This document shows positions 7,912-16,500 of a stretch of 64,000 nucleotides of DNA, in pieces; position 1 is the stretch's first letter, and each line of letters starts with the position of its first letter. The notes under the pieces were generated by a model. It searched no databases. It saw only the letters and a program-made list of their open reading frames with translations, and was not told the DNA's origin. This stretch comes from Levilinea saccharolytica. Its GTDB lineage: Bacteria > Chloroflexota > Anaerolineae > Anaerolineales > Anaerolineaceae. The translations under genes were made by a program, and so were the position numbers. The DNA is taken from contig NZ_LGCM01000019.1 of NCBI RefSeq assembly GCF_001306035.1, forward strand, positions 1 through 64,000. The letters are read 5' to 3'.

Positions 7912-8478
7912 ATGTCTCACCCACAACCTCCCTGTTCTGCCGATGAGGCGCTGCAGCAGTTGAAAGACGGCAATACGCGCTTTATGCAAGGTCAAATGCT
8001 TCACCCGAATCAATCCCCCCACCGGCGCGAGGAACTGACCGCCGGGCAGCACCCCTTTGCGGTGGTGCTGGGCTGCTCCGATTCGCGCATTGCCCCGGAA
8101 GTGCTGTTTGATCAAGGCCTGGGCGATCTGTTTGTGGTGCGGGTGGCGGGCAACACCGCCCCGGATGTGGTACGCTGGAGCGTGGAATACGCCGTGGGTC
8201 ATTTGGGCAGCGCCTTGGTGGTGGTGCTGGCGCATTCGGCCTGCGGCGCGGTGACGGCCGCCGTCCACGCGCAGGGCAGCCCAGAGGCCGGGCAAGGGCT
8301 GGTGGGGCTGCTGCAGCCTGCCGTTCGCGCCGGAGATGCGGTGGATGAGGCTGCCCAGCGCAACGCTCATCTGACGGTTCAGCGCCTGATGGATGAGAGC
8401 CCCTGTCTGCGCCAGCCGGGGGTGCGCGTGGCTCCAGCGTATTACGACCAGGTCAGCGGAGCGGTGACCTGGCTATAA
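7912..8478 (+). CDS. Beta-class carbonic anhydrase
   Basis: 188-aa beta-carbonic anhydrase, which interconverts CO2 and bicarbonate using zinc. The ligands are all visible: Cys55 in GCSDSR, the Asp57/Arg59 dyad, His108 and Cys111 in AHSACGAV. Length is normal for the compact bacterial type. It is cytoplasmic with no signal peptide. It stands alone ahead of the pheST leader and has no operon partner; a bicarbonate supply role for biosynthesis is the default expectation. Confidence 0.92.
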   Translation: MSHPQPPCSADEALQQLKDGNTRFMQGQMLHPNQSPHRREELTAGQHPFAVVLGCSDSRIAPEVLFDQGLGDLFVVRVAGNTAPDVVRWSVEYAVGHLGSALVVVLAHSACGAVTAAVHAQGSPEAGQGLVGLLQPAVRAGDAVDEAAQRNAHLTVQRLMDESPCLRQPGVRVAPAYYDQVSGAVTWL

Positions 8479-8544
8479 CCGTCTGAATGCCACCTTGACA
8501 GGCGCGCCAAAAATGAGGATAATGGAGCTAATCAACCGTCCAAA

Positions 8545-8832
8545 GGCTGTGACGGAGGAAAGTACGTGGGTGGAAACCGACAGGGAAGACGGGGCACAGA
8601 CTGAGACCCCATCCCGGCGAAATCCCGCCGAAGTTCCCTCCTGAGCCTCTCAGGGGAACGCCGCTCTTCAGGCGGCCAGTAGTCTGAGACGCAGCGCGCC
8701 GCGTTATCGAGCGCAGCCAATCGCCCGCCGGATGCGGGCCGTTGGGGAAAGTGGGCCGCCACGGCGCGGCCAATTCGGGTGGTACCGCGGAGAAAATCCG
8801 TCCCGTTTTCCTGGGACGGTTTTTTTATTTTT
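8545..8832 (+). promoter_or_regulatory. T-box leader of pheST, Phe (UUC) specifier
   Basis: The conserved T-box sequence GGGTGGTACCGCG lies at 8777-8789, with the TGGT tRNA-end bulge at 8780-8783. It is followed by a terminator (CCGTCCC 8798-8804 / GGGACGG 8813-8819 then a T-run). In Stem I, GGAGG (8554-8558) pairs with CCTCC (8637-8641); the internal loop has AGTA (8561-8564) opposite GAA (8630-8632), the expected loop-E arrangement, and TTC at 8634-8636 is the specifier codon. Uncharged tRNA-Phe should stabilise the antiterminator and raise pheST expression. The region from 8479 to 8544 shows nothing else. Confidence 0.92.
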
Positions 8833-8873
8833 GAGCACCGCACGGATGCTCTGATTTTTTTTCGGAGGTGAGA

Positions 8874-9917
8874 ATGACCGACCTACCTATCCTCTTGCAG
8901 AATCTGACCTCGATTCAGGAACAGGCTCTTGCAGAACTGGAAAGCGTTCAGGACGAAGCTGGTTTGCAGGCCTGGCGCACCGCGCATTTGGGCCGCAGCT
9001 CGGCGGTGATGCGCGTGTTCAGCGACCTGGGCAAGCTCTCCAAAGAGGAGCGCCCGCAGGTGGGCCAGAACGCCAACCAGGTGAAGCTGGCCCTGGAAGG
9101 CGCCTTTAACCTGCGCAGCGATGAGCTGCGTCAGGCCGCGCTGCAGCGCAGTTTGCAGAATGAACGCCTGGACGTGACCCTGCCGGGGCGCGCCCCCACT
9201 CTCGGCAGCCTGCACCCTGCCACCCAGAACCTGCGCGAGATTTACCGCGTGTTGGGCGACATGGGCTTCCAGGTGTACCGCGCCCGGGATGTGGAATCGG
9301 ATGAGTACAACTTCGAACTGCTCAACATCCCCGCCCACCATCCGGCTCGCGATATGTGGGATACCTTCCACACCCTGACGCCGGGCGTTTTGCTGCGCAC
9401 GCACACCTCCCCGGGGCAGATTCACGCCATGCGCGAATACGCCCCCGACCCGGTGCGCGTCATCTTGCCGGGCATGTGCTACCGCTACGAGCAGATCAGC
9501 GCCCGCTCTGAAATTCAGTTCAATCAGGTGGAGATGCTGGCGATTGACAAGGGCATCACCTTCGGTGATTTGAAAGGCACGTTGAACGACTTCGCCCGCC
9601 GCCTGTTCGGCGACGAAGTGCGCACACGCCTGCGCCCCTCCTACTTCCCCTTCACCGAACCCAGCGCCGAGATGGACGTGGAATGTTTTGTGTGCGGCGG
9701 CAAAGGCTGCCCCATCTGCAAAGGTTCCGGCTGGCTGGAGATTTTGGGCTGCGGCATGGTTCATCCCACCGTGCTGAAAAATGGCGGCTACGACCCCGCG
9801 GTGTACAGCGGTTTTGCGGCGGGCATGGGCCCGGAGCGCATCGCCATGCTGCGCTACCGCATCACCGATATCCGCTACTTCTGGGGCAACGACGTCCGCT
9901 TCCTGGAACAGTTCTGA
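8874..9917 (+). CDS. pheS: Phenylalanine-tRNA ligase alpha subunit
   Basis: 347-aa catalytic subunit of the alpha2-beta2 enzyme that charges tRNA-Phe. An N-terminal coiled-coil arm (about 1-90) precedes the class-II core; motif 2 is visible around MCYRYEQISARSEIQFNQVE and motif 3 near GFAAGMGPERIAMLRYRI. A C-x2-C-x4-C-x2-C cluster (CFVCGGKGCPICKG) is inserted before GWLEILGCGMVHP, an insert known in several bacterial PheS. The ATG at 8874 follows GGAGG by five bases; an upstream GTG is too close to that site. It is controlled by the T-box leader and followed by pheT after 19 bp. Confidence 0.97.
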   Translation: MTDLPILLQNLTSIQEQALAELESVQDEAGLQAWRTAHLGRSSAVMRVFSDLGKLSKEERPQVGQNANQVKLALEGAFNLRSDELRQAALQRSLQNERLDVTLPGRAPTLGSLHPATQNLREIYRVLGDMGFQVYRARDVESDEYNFELLNIPAHHPARDMWDTFHTLTPGVLLRTHTSPGQIHAMREYAPDPVRVILPGMCYRYEQISARSEIQFNQVEMLAIDKGITFGDLKGTLNDFARRLFGDEVRTRLRPSYFPFTEPSAEMDVECFVCGGKGCPICKGSGWLEILGCGMVHPTVLKNGGYDPAVYSGFAAGMGPERIAMLRYRITDIRYFWGNDVRFLEQF

Positions 9918-9936
9918 GAGATGAGGGATTAACACG

Positions 9937-12468
9937 ATGAACGTACCGCTTTCGTGGTTGAAAGATTACATTGATATTGACCTGTCCCTCGAGGAACTGG
10001 CCCGCGCGTTAACCATGGCCGGCCTGGAGGTGGACAGCGTGAAGGTGATAGGCCTGCCCCTGCCGGAAGGCGAGCGCCATGAGTTCAAATATTCCGGCCT
10101 GGCCTGGGATCGCGAAAAGGTGGTGGTGGCGCAGATTGATGAGGTCATGCCCCACCCCAACGCCGACCGCCTGGTGCTGTGCCGCCTGAACGACGGCTTG
10201 CAGGAACAGGTGGTGCTCACCGGCGCACCCAATCTGTACGATTACAAAGGCCAGGGCCCCTTGCCCCGGCCCATCAAAGTGGCCTACGCCAAAGAGGGCG
10301 CGCAGATTTACGACGGTCACCAGCCCGGACAGGTGCTGACCACCCTCAAGCGCGCCAAGATCCGCGGCGTGGAAAGCTACTCGATGGTGTGTTCTGAGAA
10401 GGAATTGGGCATCTCTGAGGAGCATGAGGGCGTCATCTTCCTGGATGACGACGCGCCCACGGGTATGCCCCTGGCGGACTACATGGGCGACGCCGTGTTC
10501 GAAATTTCCATCCTGCCCAATATGATCCGCAACGCCAGCGTTTTGGGCGTGGCCCGCGAATTGGCCGCTATCACCGGCAAACCGCTGCGCCTGCCGCAGC
10601 GCCGCCTGCCTGCGGACGGGCCCAGCGTGGTGGGGCAGGTTTCCATCCAGATTCAAGACCCGGCCATGAACCCGCGCTTTGTGGTTGGCCTGCTGCGCGG
10701 CGCGTCTGCGCGCCCCAGCCCTTATTGGGTGCAGCGCCGTCTGCGCCTGGCGGGCATGCGGCCGATCAACAGTATCGTAGACGCCACCAATTACGTCATG
10801 CTGGAAACCGGCCAGCCGCTGCACGCCTTCGATTACGACCATCTGCGCCAGCGCGCCCACGGCCAGCCGCCCACCATCATCACCCGTGCGGCGCACCCTG
10901 GCGAAAAGTTGACCACCCTGGATGGGGTGGAGCGCAACCTGGACCCCTTCACCACCCTGGTGTGCGACACCGAAGGCGCGCTGTCCATCGCGGGCGTGAT
11001 GGGCGGCCTGGAAAGTGAAGTCACTCCCCAGTCGCAGACCATCCTGCTGGAGGGCGCGAGCTGGAATTTCATCAACGTGCGCCGCACGGTGGCCTCTCAG
11101 CGCCTGAATTCTGAAGCGGGCTACCGCTTCTCGCGCGGGATTCACCCTGCCCTGGCGCAGGAGGCGGTCCAGCTGTGCCTGGAGCGCATGGCAGCCTGGA
11201 GCGGCGGGCAGATTGCCGCCGATCTGGTGGACGCCTACCCCGCGCCGGTGGTTGACCCCGTGGTGGAACTGCCCGCCAGCGAAGTGCAGCGCGTGCTGGG
11301 CATTGAGCTGAGCGCGGAAGAGGTGGCCGGTCTGCTGCGCCGCCTGGAGTTCACCTGCACGGTGCAGGGCGATATCGTCACCGCACAGGCCCCAGCCCAC
11401 CGCCTGGATATTGGCGAAGGTGTGGTGGGGCGGGCCGACCTGCTGGAAGAGGTGGCGCGTCTGTACGGTTACAACAACATCCCCGCCGTGCGCCTGTCTG
11501 CCAGCCTGCCTCGGCAGCGCCGCAATCCTGCGTTGGAAGGGGAAGAACGGCTGCGCGATGCGCTGGTACGGGCGGGGCTGCGCGAGGTGGCTACCTACCG
11601 CATGACCACGCCGGAGCGCGAAGCCCGCGCTTTGCCGCTGGGTGCGGTGCAAGCCGAAACCCCTTACGTGCGCCTGGCGAACCCCATCGCCTCGGACCGT
11701 ACGGTCATGCGCCGCAGTCTGCTGGCTTCGGTGTTGGAGGTGGTGGAACGCAACAGCCGCCTGCGCCCGCGCCTGGCCTTCTTCGAAATTGGCCCGGTGT
11801 TCCTGCCCAATCCCGAAGCCCCGCTGCCCGCCGAACCGGTGCGCCTGGCGTTGGCCCTCAGCGGCGCCCGCCATATCGCTGCCTGGGACCGCCCCGAAGC
11901 CCATGCGATGGACTTCTTCGATCTGAAGGGCATCCTGGAAGCGGCCTTCAATGAGCTGCACCTGAGCGATGTGCGCTTTGAACCCACCCAGCATCCCAGC
12001 TTCCACCCCGGAAAGTGCGCCCTGGTGCGTGTGGGCGAGCGCGTGGCAGGGGTGGCGGGCGAACTGCACCCCAAGGTGGCCGAGCACTACGATTTTGGCG
12101 CGGCGCCGGTGTTGGCAGCGGAATTGGACGTGGCGGTGCTGCTGAGCTGCATCCCGGCTCGCTATGAAATTCAGCCGGTGCCGGTCTTCCCGCCCGTTTT
12201 GGAAGATATCGCCGTGGTGGTGGATGAAGACCTCCCCGCCGAAAAGATCGAAGCCGTCATTCGCGCGGCGGGCGGCAAGCTGCTGACGGATGTGCGCTTG
12301 TTTGACATTTACCGCGGCGATAAGCTGGGCGAGGGCAAAAAGAGCATGGCCTACAGCCTGACCTACATGGCCCCCGACCGCACGCTGACCGACCAGGAAG
12401 CCACCCAGATCCGACAGAAGGTCATCCGCCGCCTGGATCAGGAATTGGGCGCGAAGCTGCGCAGTTAG
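9937..12468 (+). CDS. pheT: Phenylalanine-tRNA ligase beta subunit
   Basis: 843 aa, slightly longer than typical. It carries an N-terminal EMAP-II-like tRNA-binding domain (about 40-180, with AQIDEVMPHPNADRL), B3/B4 editing region (about 230-430), B5 domain (about 440-520), a catalytic-like domain and a C-terminal FDX-ACB anticodon-binding domain (about 745-840, starting FPPVLEDIAV). The beta subunit edits mischarged Tyr-tRNA-Phe and binds the tRNA. Second gene of the T-box operon, closed by a terminator. Confidence 0.97.
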   Translation: MNVPLSWLKDYIDIDLSLEELARALTMAGLEVDSVKVIGLPLPEGERHEFKYSGLAWDREKVVVAQIDEVMPHPNADRLVLCRLNDGLQEQVVLTGAPNLYDYKGQGPLPRPIKVAYAKEGAQIYDGHQPGQVLTTLKRAKIRGVESYSMVCSEKELGISEEHEGVIFLDDDAPTGMPLADYMGDAVFEISILPNMIRNASVLGVARELAAITGKPLRLPQRRLPADGPSVVGQVSIQIQDPAMNPRFVVGLLRGASARPSPYWVQRRLRLAGMRPINSIVDATNYVMLETGQPLHAFDYDHLRQRAHGQPPTIITRAAHPGEKLTTLDGVERNLDPFTTLVCDTEGALSIAGVMGGLESEVTPQSQTILLEGASWNFINVRRTVASQRLNSEAGYRFSRGIHPALAQEAVQLCLERMAAWSGGQIAADLVDAYPAPVVDPVVELPASEVQRVLGIELSAEEVAGLLRRLEFTCTVQGDIVTAQAPAHRLDIGEGVVGRADLLEEVARLYGYNNIPAVRLSASLPRQRRNPALEGEERLRDALVRAGLREVATYRMTTPEREARALPLGAVQAETPYVRLANPIASDRTVMRRSLLASVLEVVERNSRLRPRLAFFEIGPVFLPNPEAPLPAEPVRLALALSGARHIAAWDRPEAHAMDFFDLKGILEAAFNELHLSDVRFEPTQHPSFHPGKCALVRVGERVAGVAGELHPKVAEHYDFGAAPVLAAELDVAVLLSCIPARYEIQPVPVFPPVLEDIAVVVDEDLPAEKIEAVIRAAGGKLLTDVRLFDIYRGDKLGEGKKSMAYSLTYMAPDRTLTDQEATQIRQKVIRRLDQELGAKLRS

Positions 12469-12489
12469 CCAGCCTTCAGTCTCCGATTG

Positions 12490-12522
12490 ACCGCCTCCCG
12501 ATTTTCGGGGGGCGGTTTTTTT
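12490..12522 (+). terminator. Terminator of pheST
   Basis: GC-rich hairpin ACCGCCTCCCGA / TCGGGGGGCGGT followed by seven T, starting 22 bp after the pheT stop codon. Confidence 0.85.
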
Positions 12523-12572
12523 GGGGCTAAAACCCCTGTTCAAATCGGGATAGGCGGGGTAGGATACACCCT

Positions 12573-13262
12573 ATGGCTGTGACACTCGCCCAGATTGTGG
12601 AAATTTCTCAAGAAGCCCCCATATGGCAGGGGCTGCGCGTGCGCCTGCCCAACGGGCTGCACCCCGCGCCCGGCCAGTATTTGCTGGCCAACCGCCCCCA
12701 CAGCGACGACCCGCTGCCCGTGGCTTTGTACCCGGCGCGGCTGCGCCCTGGCGATCTGCGCCTGGTGGGGCCGCTTCCAGCGGCCTGGGCGGTGGGCGAC
12801 TGGTTGGAGATCCGCAGTCCCTTGGGACGCGGCTTTCGCCTGCCGCCCCAGGCGCGGCGCGTAGCTTTGGCGGCCCTCGACGGCCCCACCGCCCGCCTGC
12901 TGCCGGTGATCGAAGCTGCCCTGGCGCAGGGCGCAGACGTGGCTCTCTACACCTCGGCCCCTCCGGCGGGGCTGCCCCTGGCGGTGGAGGTGCTGCCTTT
13001 CAGTCTGCTGCATGAAGCCCCGGCCTGGGCGCAGTATCTGGCGCTGACCGCCCCGCGCGCCCGGCTGACTGCGCTGCGCGAGGCCCTGGGGCTGACGGCG
13101 GAGCAGGGCTGCCCGGCGGCTGAGGTGCTGGTGGATACCCCCATTCCCTGCGGCGGCGCGGCGGCCTGCGGCGTGTGCGCGGTGCACACCCATCACGGCT
13201 GGAAGCTGGCCTGCGAAGACGGCCCCGTGTTCCCCTGGGATGATTTAGAGGTTGAAGGATAA
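12573..13262 (+). CDS. PyrK-like flavoprotein / [2Fe-2S] electron-transfer subunit
   Basis: 229 aa with the layout of the dihydroorotate dehydrogenase electron-transfer subunit: a ferredoxin-reductase-type beta-barrel (1-90), a nucleotide-binding lobe (about 95-150) and a C-terminal iron-sulfur motif. The cluster cysteines read C-x5-C-x2-C-x11-C (PCGGAAACGVC then ACEDGPVF), one residue longer in the first gap than the usual C-x4-C. A TAGGAT box eight bases upstream suggests a near-leaderless start. First gene of an operon ending in a PyrD-like gene. An electron carrier for that protein is likely; use in pyrimidine synthesis is uncertain. Confidence 0.75.
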   Translation: MAVTLAQIVEISQEAPIWQGLRVRLPNGLHPAPGQYLLANRPHSDDPLPVALYPARLRPGDLRLVGPLPAAWAVGDWLEIRSPLGRGFRLPPQARRVALAALDGPTARLLPVIEAALAQGADVALYTSAPPAGLPLAVEVLPFSLLHEAPAWAQYLALTAPRARLTALREALGLTAEQGCPAAEVLVDTPIPCGGAAACGVCAVHTHHGWKLACEDGPVFPWDDLEVEG

Positions 13263-13268
13263 TCAAGG

Positions 13269-14048
13269 ATGAAGGTTCTCGCTTTTTTTGCTCACCCCGA
13301 TGATGAAACCATGCTGGCAGGCGGCACCCTGGCGCTTTTGGCGCGTCTGGGGGCCGAGGTGCATTATCTGTGCGCCACCCGCGGCGAAGGCGGTGAGGCG
13401 GGCGATCCGCCCCTGTGCGCCCCGCAGGAACTGGGCGCGCTGCGTTCTGAAGAACTGGCCTGCGCCGTGGATGCCCTGGGGGGCGCGTCGCTGCGTTTCT
13501 TGCCCTATGTGGACCCCAGCGTGGGGCCAGACAACACCCTCTACGCCTTTATGGACGATCCCGTGCGCCTGGCGCAGGAACTGCGGCAGGTATTGGATGA
13601 ACTCTCGGCGGATGTGCTCATCACCCACGGCAGCAGTGGGGAGTACGGCCACCCTGCTCACCGCCTGGTGTACGCCGCGGCGCGCCTGACGGCGCAGACC
13701 TGGGCCAGCCCCCAGCGCCTGTGGTACACCGTTCAGGCGGCATACCCAGATTCGCCCAAACCGCGCCTGCTGAACGAAAACGACCCGGCGCATTGGGTAT
13801 TGGATGTGACCCCGCTGAAGGCTGAAAAAACCGCCGCCACCCTGTGCCACCGCACCCAACACGCCTTGTTTGTGCGCAACACATCGAAGCAAATGGGCCG
13901 CCCGGTGAGCGTGCCGGAAGTGGTGGTGACGCTGGAATCGCTGCACCGCGCTGCGCCGCCCGCGGAGGATGGGCTGCCGCAGGATGCCCTGGCGCTGCTG
14001 CTGTGCCTTTCCGGGCGGGTGCGGGAGGAGATCGCCGCGCATGGCTGA
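13269..14048 (+). CDS. PIG-L / LmbE family deacetylase
   Basis: 259 aa. The metal-binding signature of the N-acetylglucosaminyl deacetylase family is complete: AHPDDE at residues 8-13 and H-P-A-H about residue 127. Members remove N-acetyl groups from small glycosides (for example in mycothiol, bacillithiol or glycolipid routes). It lies six bases after the PyrK-like gene and its stop overlaps the start of the PyrD-like gene by eight bases, so the three are translationally coupled. The substrate is not evident from the sequence. Confidence 0.85.
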   Translation: MKVLAFFAHPDDETMLAGGTLALLARLGAEVHYLCATRGEGGEAGDPPLCAPQELGALRSEELACAVDALGGASLRFLPYVDPSVGPDNTLYAFMDDPVRLAQELRQVLDELSADVLITHGSSGEYGHPAHRLVYAAARLTAQTWASPQRLWYTVQAAYPDSPKPRLLNENDPAHWVLDVTPLKAEKTAATLCHRTQHALFVRNTSKQMGRPVSVPEVVVTLESLHRAAPPAEDGLPQDALALLLCLSGRVREEIAAHG

Positions 14049-14820
14049 GGCCCGTCAGGATTTGCCCCTGCTGTCCCCCTGGGTCAACGCTGCCGGAGCG
14101 CTGGGTTTTCGCCCGCCGCGCAGTTGGCCCTGGCCGGAACGCATGGGCGCCTTCATCACCCACCCGGTCAGCCTGGCGCCGCGCTCGCCAGCCAAAGAAC
14201 GCGGCCTGGCGGCCTATGCGGGCGGCTTTCTGATGCACACCGGCCTGCCCAACCCCGGCCTCAGCCGCGTGCTCAGCGAACACCGCGCCCGCTGGGCACG
14301 CTCGGCGGCCCCGGTGTGGGTGCACCTGATGGCCAGCGAGGCTGATGAGATCCGGCGCATGGCCGACCGCCTGGAGAATTTGCCTGAAGTCGGCGCGTTG
14401 GAGATCGGCATTCCCCCCTGGGCGGGGGCGGATCTGGCGCTGCGGCTGGTGGATGCAGCCCTGGGAGAACTGCCCGTGGTGGTCAGCCTGCCCTATGTGC
14501 AGGTGGAAGCCCCCTGGGCGGCCCGGCTGCGCGATTTGGGGGTGAACGCCCTGCACCTCAGCGCTCCCTACGGCAGTTACCCGGACGGGCGCGGCGGTCT
14601 GCTGCACGGACGGCTGTACGGCCCCCATCTGCTGCCCCTGGCCCTTGAGGCCCTTCAGCGCGCGCAGGTCACCCGCCTGCCGGTCATCGTTTCCGGCGGG
14701 GTGTTTTCGCTGGAACACGGTCAGGCCCTGCTGGCAGCCGGGGCGCTGGCGGTGGGGTTAGATGCTGTGTTGTGGCGCGCCGGGCCAGGCGAGGCCGTGC
14801 CTGAGACGAACCTGGACTGA
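14041..14820 (+). CDS. PyrD-like TIM-barrel protein lacking the usual catalytic motif
   Basis: 259 aa aligned by eye with class-1B dihydroorotate dehydrogenase: AAGALGF near the start, GAFITHPVSLAPRSP, GFLMHTGLPNPG, a C-terminal GGLLHGRLYGP phosphate/FMN region and VSGGV/AAGALAVGLDA strands. The segment that normally reads L-N-I-S-C-P-N and carries the catalytic Cys base reads EIGIPPWAG here, so the base and the Asn are missing. It may act on another substrate or be an FMN-binding remnant. Coupled to the deacetylase and followed by a terminator. Confidence 0.7.
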   Translation: MAEARQDLPLLSPWVNAAGALGFRPPRSWPWPERMGAFITHPVSLAPRSPAKERGLAAYAGGFLMHTGLPNPGLSRVLSEHRARWARSAAPVWVHLMASEADEIRRMADRLENLPEVGALEIGIPPWAGADLALRLVDAALGELPVVVSLPYVQVEAPWAARLRDLGVNALHLSAPYGSYPDGRGGLLHGRLYGPHLLPLALEALQRAQVTRLPVIVSGGVFSLEHGQALLAAGALAVGLDAVLWRAGPGEAVPETNLD

Positions 14821-14852
14821 AAAACCTCCCCGCGGGCGCGAGGAGGTTTTTG
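14821..14852. terminator. Bidirectional terminator between convergent operons
   Basis: AAAAACCTCC / GGAGGTTTTT stem with a 12-base loop directly after the PyrD-like stop; it can serve both the plus operon and the minus-strand larA-like gene. Confidence 0.85.
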
Positions 14853-14878
14853 ATTCGATCAAGAAAGCGGAGAGGGGG

Positions 14879-16195
14879 CTATTCGGGGACGATGGGGTAG
14901 GTGCTGCCGCCGTGGGGCAGAACCAACACGCTGGCTTCTTTGGGAAAACGCTGTTGGGCGCGGGCCAGACCCTCCTGGGGGCTGGAGACAAAGCTGACAA
15001 AGGGCAGCCGCTCGTGAATCTCCGTTGGGATGGTGGGGCCGTAGAGCAGCAGCGTGCCGTGGCGCATGGCCTGCAGGGCAAAGTACAGGAAGAATTTGTC
15101 CTCTTCGCCCATGCCTTTGAGCTTGAGTTTGGGCACCAGGGGCAGCAGGACGGGGGCCAGGGCTTTCAGCGCGCCGCGCCCCAGGGGCAGCTTTTTGTTG
15201 GCCAGGCCAAACACACCCACGCCTTCATCCGCGCGCACCAGAGTCAGCATGACGCCGCCGCGCTTGAGGGCGCGGATGTTGTTGGCCAGGGCCTTGACCC
15301 CCTGACGCAGGTCTTGATCCATCGGGTGCGAGGCGGTGATGACCACATCGGCGGGGGCGGGGATTTTGACCCCAAAGATGCTGGCGCTGATTTTGGCCCC
15401 GGCGCGGTGCGCGGTGACCGGGTCGCCGCTGACAATTTTGACCACCTCGGTGGCGCTGTTGAGCACGGCGTTGACGATGAACACCGGCGGCTTAAACATC
15501 TTTCCGGCCTCTTCCAGATCCAGCCGCATGGGGTTGTTTTCAATCTTGCGTCCCACGTTATTAAAGGTGGACGGCTGGCAGTTGATGGCGTGGTTATGGG
15601 CGATAGTGACCCGCCCGGCGATGCCGGGGATCAGGTTTTTATAACCGCCGCCAAAGCTGGCGATGATGTGCGGCTCGATGCAGCCGATGGAGACGATGAG
15701 ATCGGCTTCCGCAGCGGTTTTGTTGACCCACACGGGCGTGCCGCGTGAGGTGGTTCCCAGGAAGGTCATCTTTTCGGGGTTGTCGCAGTCGGGCGAATCC
15801 CAGGCGATTTGCCCGCGCCAGCTTTCGCCCACGCGCGCAAACAGCTCAGCCTCGCTCATGGGGCGGTGTACGCCCAGGGCAGGAATGAGGGTGATCTGGC
15901 TGAGCTGCACCCCGGCGCGGTTCAGCTCGCTGATCACCGCGGGCAGAATTTGATGCACCGGCGTGGGGCGGCTGCCGTCGTCCACCACCACGGCCACACG
16001 GGCTTCGGGGTGAACCAGATGGCCCAGGCGCAGCGAGCCGATGGGTTCGGCCAGGCTGCGGGCGGTTTCAGCGGCGGGGTCGGCCACGCCCGGCAGGGCG
16101 GCAGGCTCCAAGACGCCCGCCAGATTCCAGCGCTCTGGCAGGTCAAAACGGATTTTTTCACTGCCCCAGGGCAGTTCGACGGATGGACGGGACAT
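14879..16195 (-). CDS. LarA-like nickel-dependent racemase family protein
   Basis: 438 aa, the normal size for LarA. In Lactiplantibacillus LarA, a Lys binds the nickel-pincer nucleotide and two His act as acid/base. Here the corresponding motifs are DDGSRPTP (about 92-99), LGVHRPMS, and EPHIIASFGGGYKN, which contains the candidate His and Lys, followed by AHNHA. LarA homologues racemise or epimerise many 2-hydroxy acids, so lactate is not assured. The maturation genes larB, larC and larE are not in the window. AAAGGTGA precedes the ATG. Single gene with its own promoter. Confidence 0.85.
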   Translation of the reverse strand: MSRPSVELPWGSEKIRFDLPERWNLAGVLEPAALPGVADPAAETARSLAEPIGSLRLGHLVHPEARVAVVVDDGSRPTPVHQILPAVISELNRAGVQLSQITLIPALGVHRPMSEAELFARVGESWRGQIAWDSPDCDNPEKMTFLGTTSRGTPVWVNKTAAEADLIVSIGCIEPHIIASFGGGYKNLIPGIAGRVTIAHNHAINCQPSTFNNVGRKIENNPMRLDLEEAGKMFKPPVFIVNAVLNSATEVVKIVSGDPVTAHRAGAKISASIFGVKIPAPADVVITASHPMDQDLRQGVKALANNIRALKRGGVMLTLVRADEGVGVFGLANKKLPLGRGALKALAPVLLPLVPKLKLKGMGEEDKFFLYFALQAMRHGTLLLYGPTIPTEIHERLPFVSFVSSPQEGLARAQQRFPKEASVLVLPHGGSTYPIVPE

Positions 16196-16293
16196 AAATT
16201 CACCTTTGGGTCAACAAGAATTGAGGATGAAAGGGATGTCCTTATTGTAGCCTAAGCGGGTTAGATGAAAAGCGATTTTCCCCTTTAAAGCAC

Positions 16294-16328
16294 CAAACGC
16301 CCGGGTGAGGGGGGCACCCGAACGTTTG
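16294..16328 (-). promoter_or_regulatory. Hairpin at the start of the larA-like leader
   Basis: CAAACG / CGTTTG and CGGGTG / CACCCG pair across a two-by-two internal loop with a G/C-rich seven-base loop. It lies at the beginning of the predicted ~135-nt leader of the larA-like transcript. It could be an attenuator, a protective 5' hairpin or part of a riboswitch; no known class was recognised. Confidence 0.4.
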
Positions 16329-16336
16329 ATAGTTAT

Positions 16337-16364
16337 ATTATACCGATCAACGGTGGAAAATCAA
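16337..16364 (-). promoter_or_regulatory. Promoter of the larA-like gene
   Basis: On the minus strand TTGATT, a 16-bp spacer and TATAAT (plus-strand 16359-16364 and 16337-16342). Transcription would start near 16330, leaving a leader of about 135 nt before the ATG at 16195. Confidence 0.65.
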
Positions 16365-16454
16365 TAGCTTACCATTGCAAATTCGTTGCAATATTGGCAA
16401 CTGGTCTGACCAGCTATTGCAGCTCCGCAGGGTCAGTTCAATTGTACACCCCTT

Positions 16455-16491
16455 TAACGCAAACGGCTGGGTGAGTTTAGTCACCCAGCCG
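16455..16491 (-). terminator. Terminator of the ABC-transporter operon
   Basis: Eleven-bp perfect stem CGGCTGGGTGA / TCACCCAGCCG with a six-base loop; on the minus strand it is followed by TTTGCGTT. It lies 23 bp after the permease stop codon. Confidence 0.75.
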
Positions 16492-16500
16492 AGATAAACA

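Noticed and set aside
8545-8580. RNase P-like GAGGAAAGT near 8556
   Set aside because: The surrounding fold, the GGGTGGTACCGCG core and terminator fit a T-box; RNase P hallmarks are absent.
10009-12543. 844-aa open frame antisense to pheT
   Set aside because: Caused by GC-rich codon bias; low-complexity His/Arg/Gln protein with no motifs, fully inside pheT.
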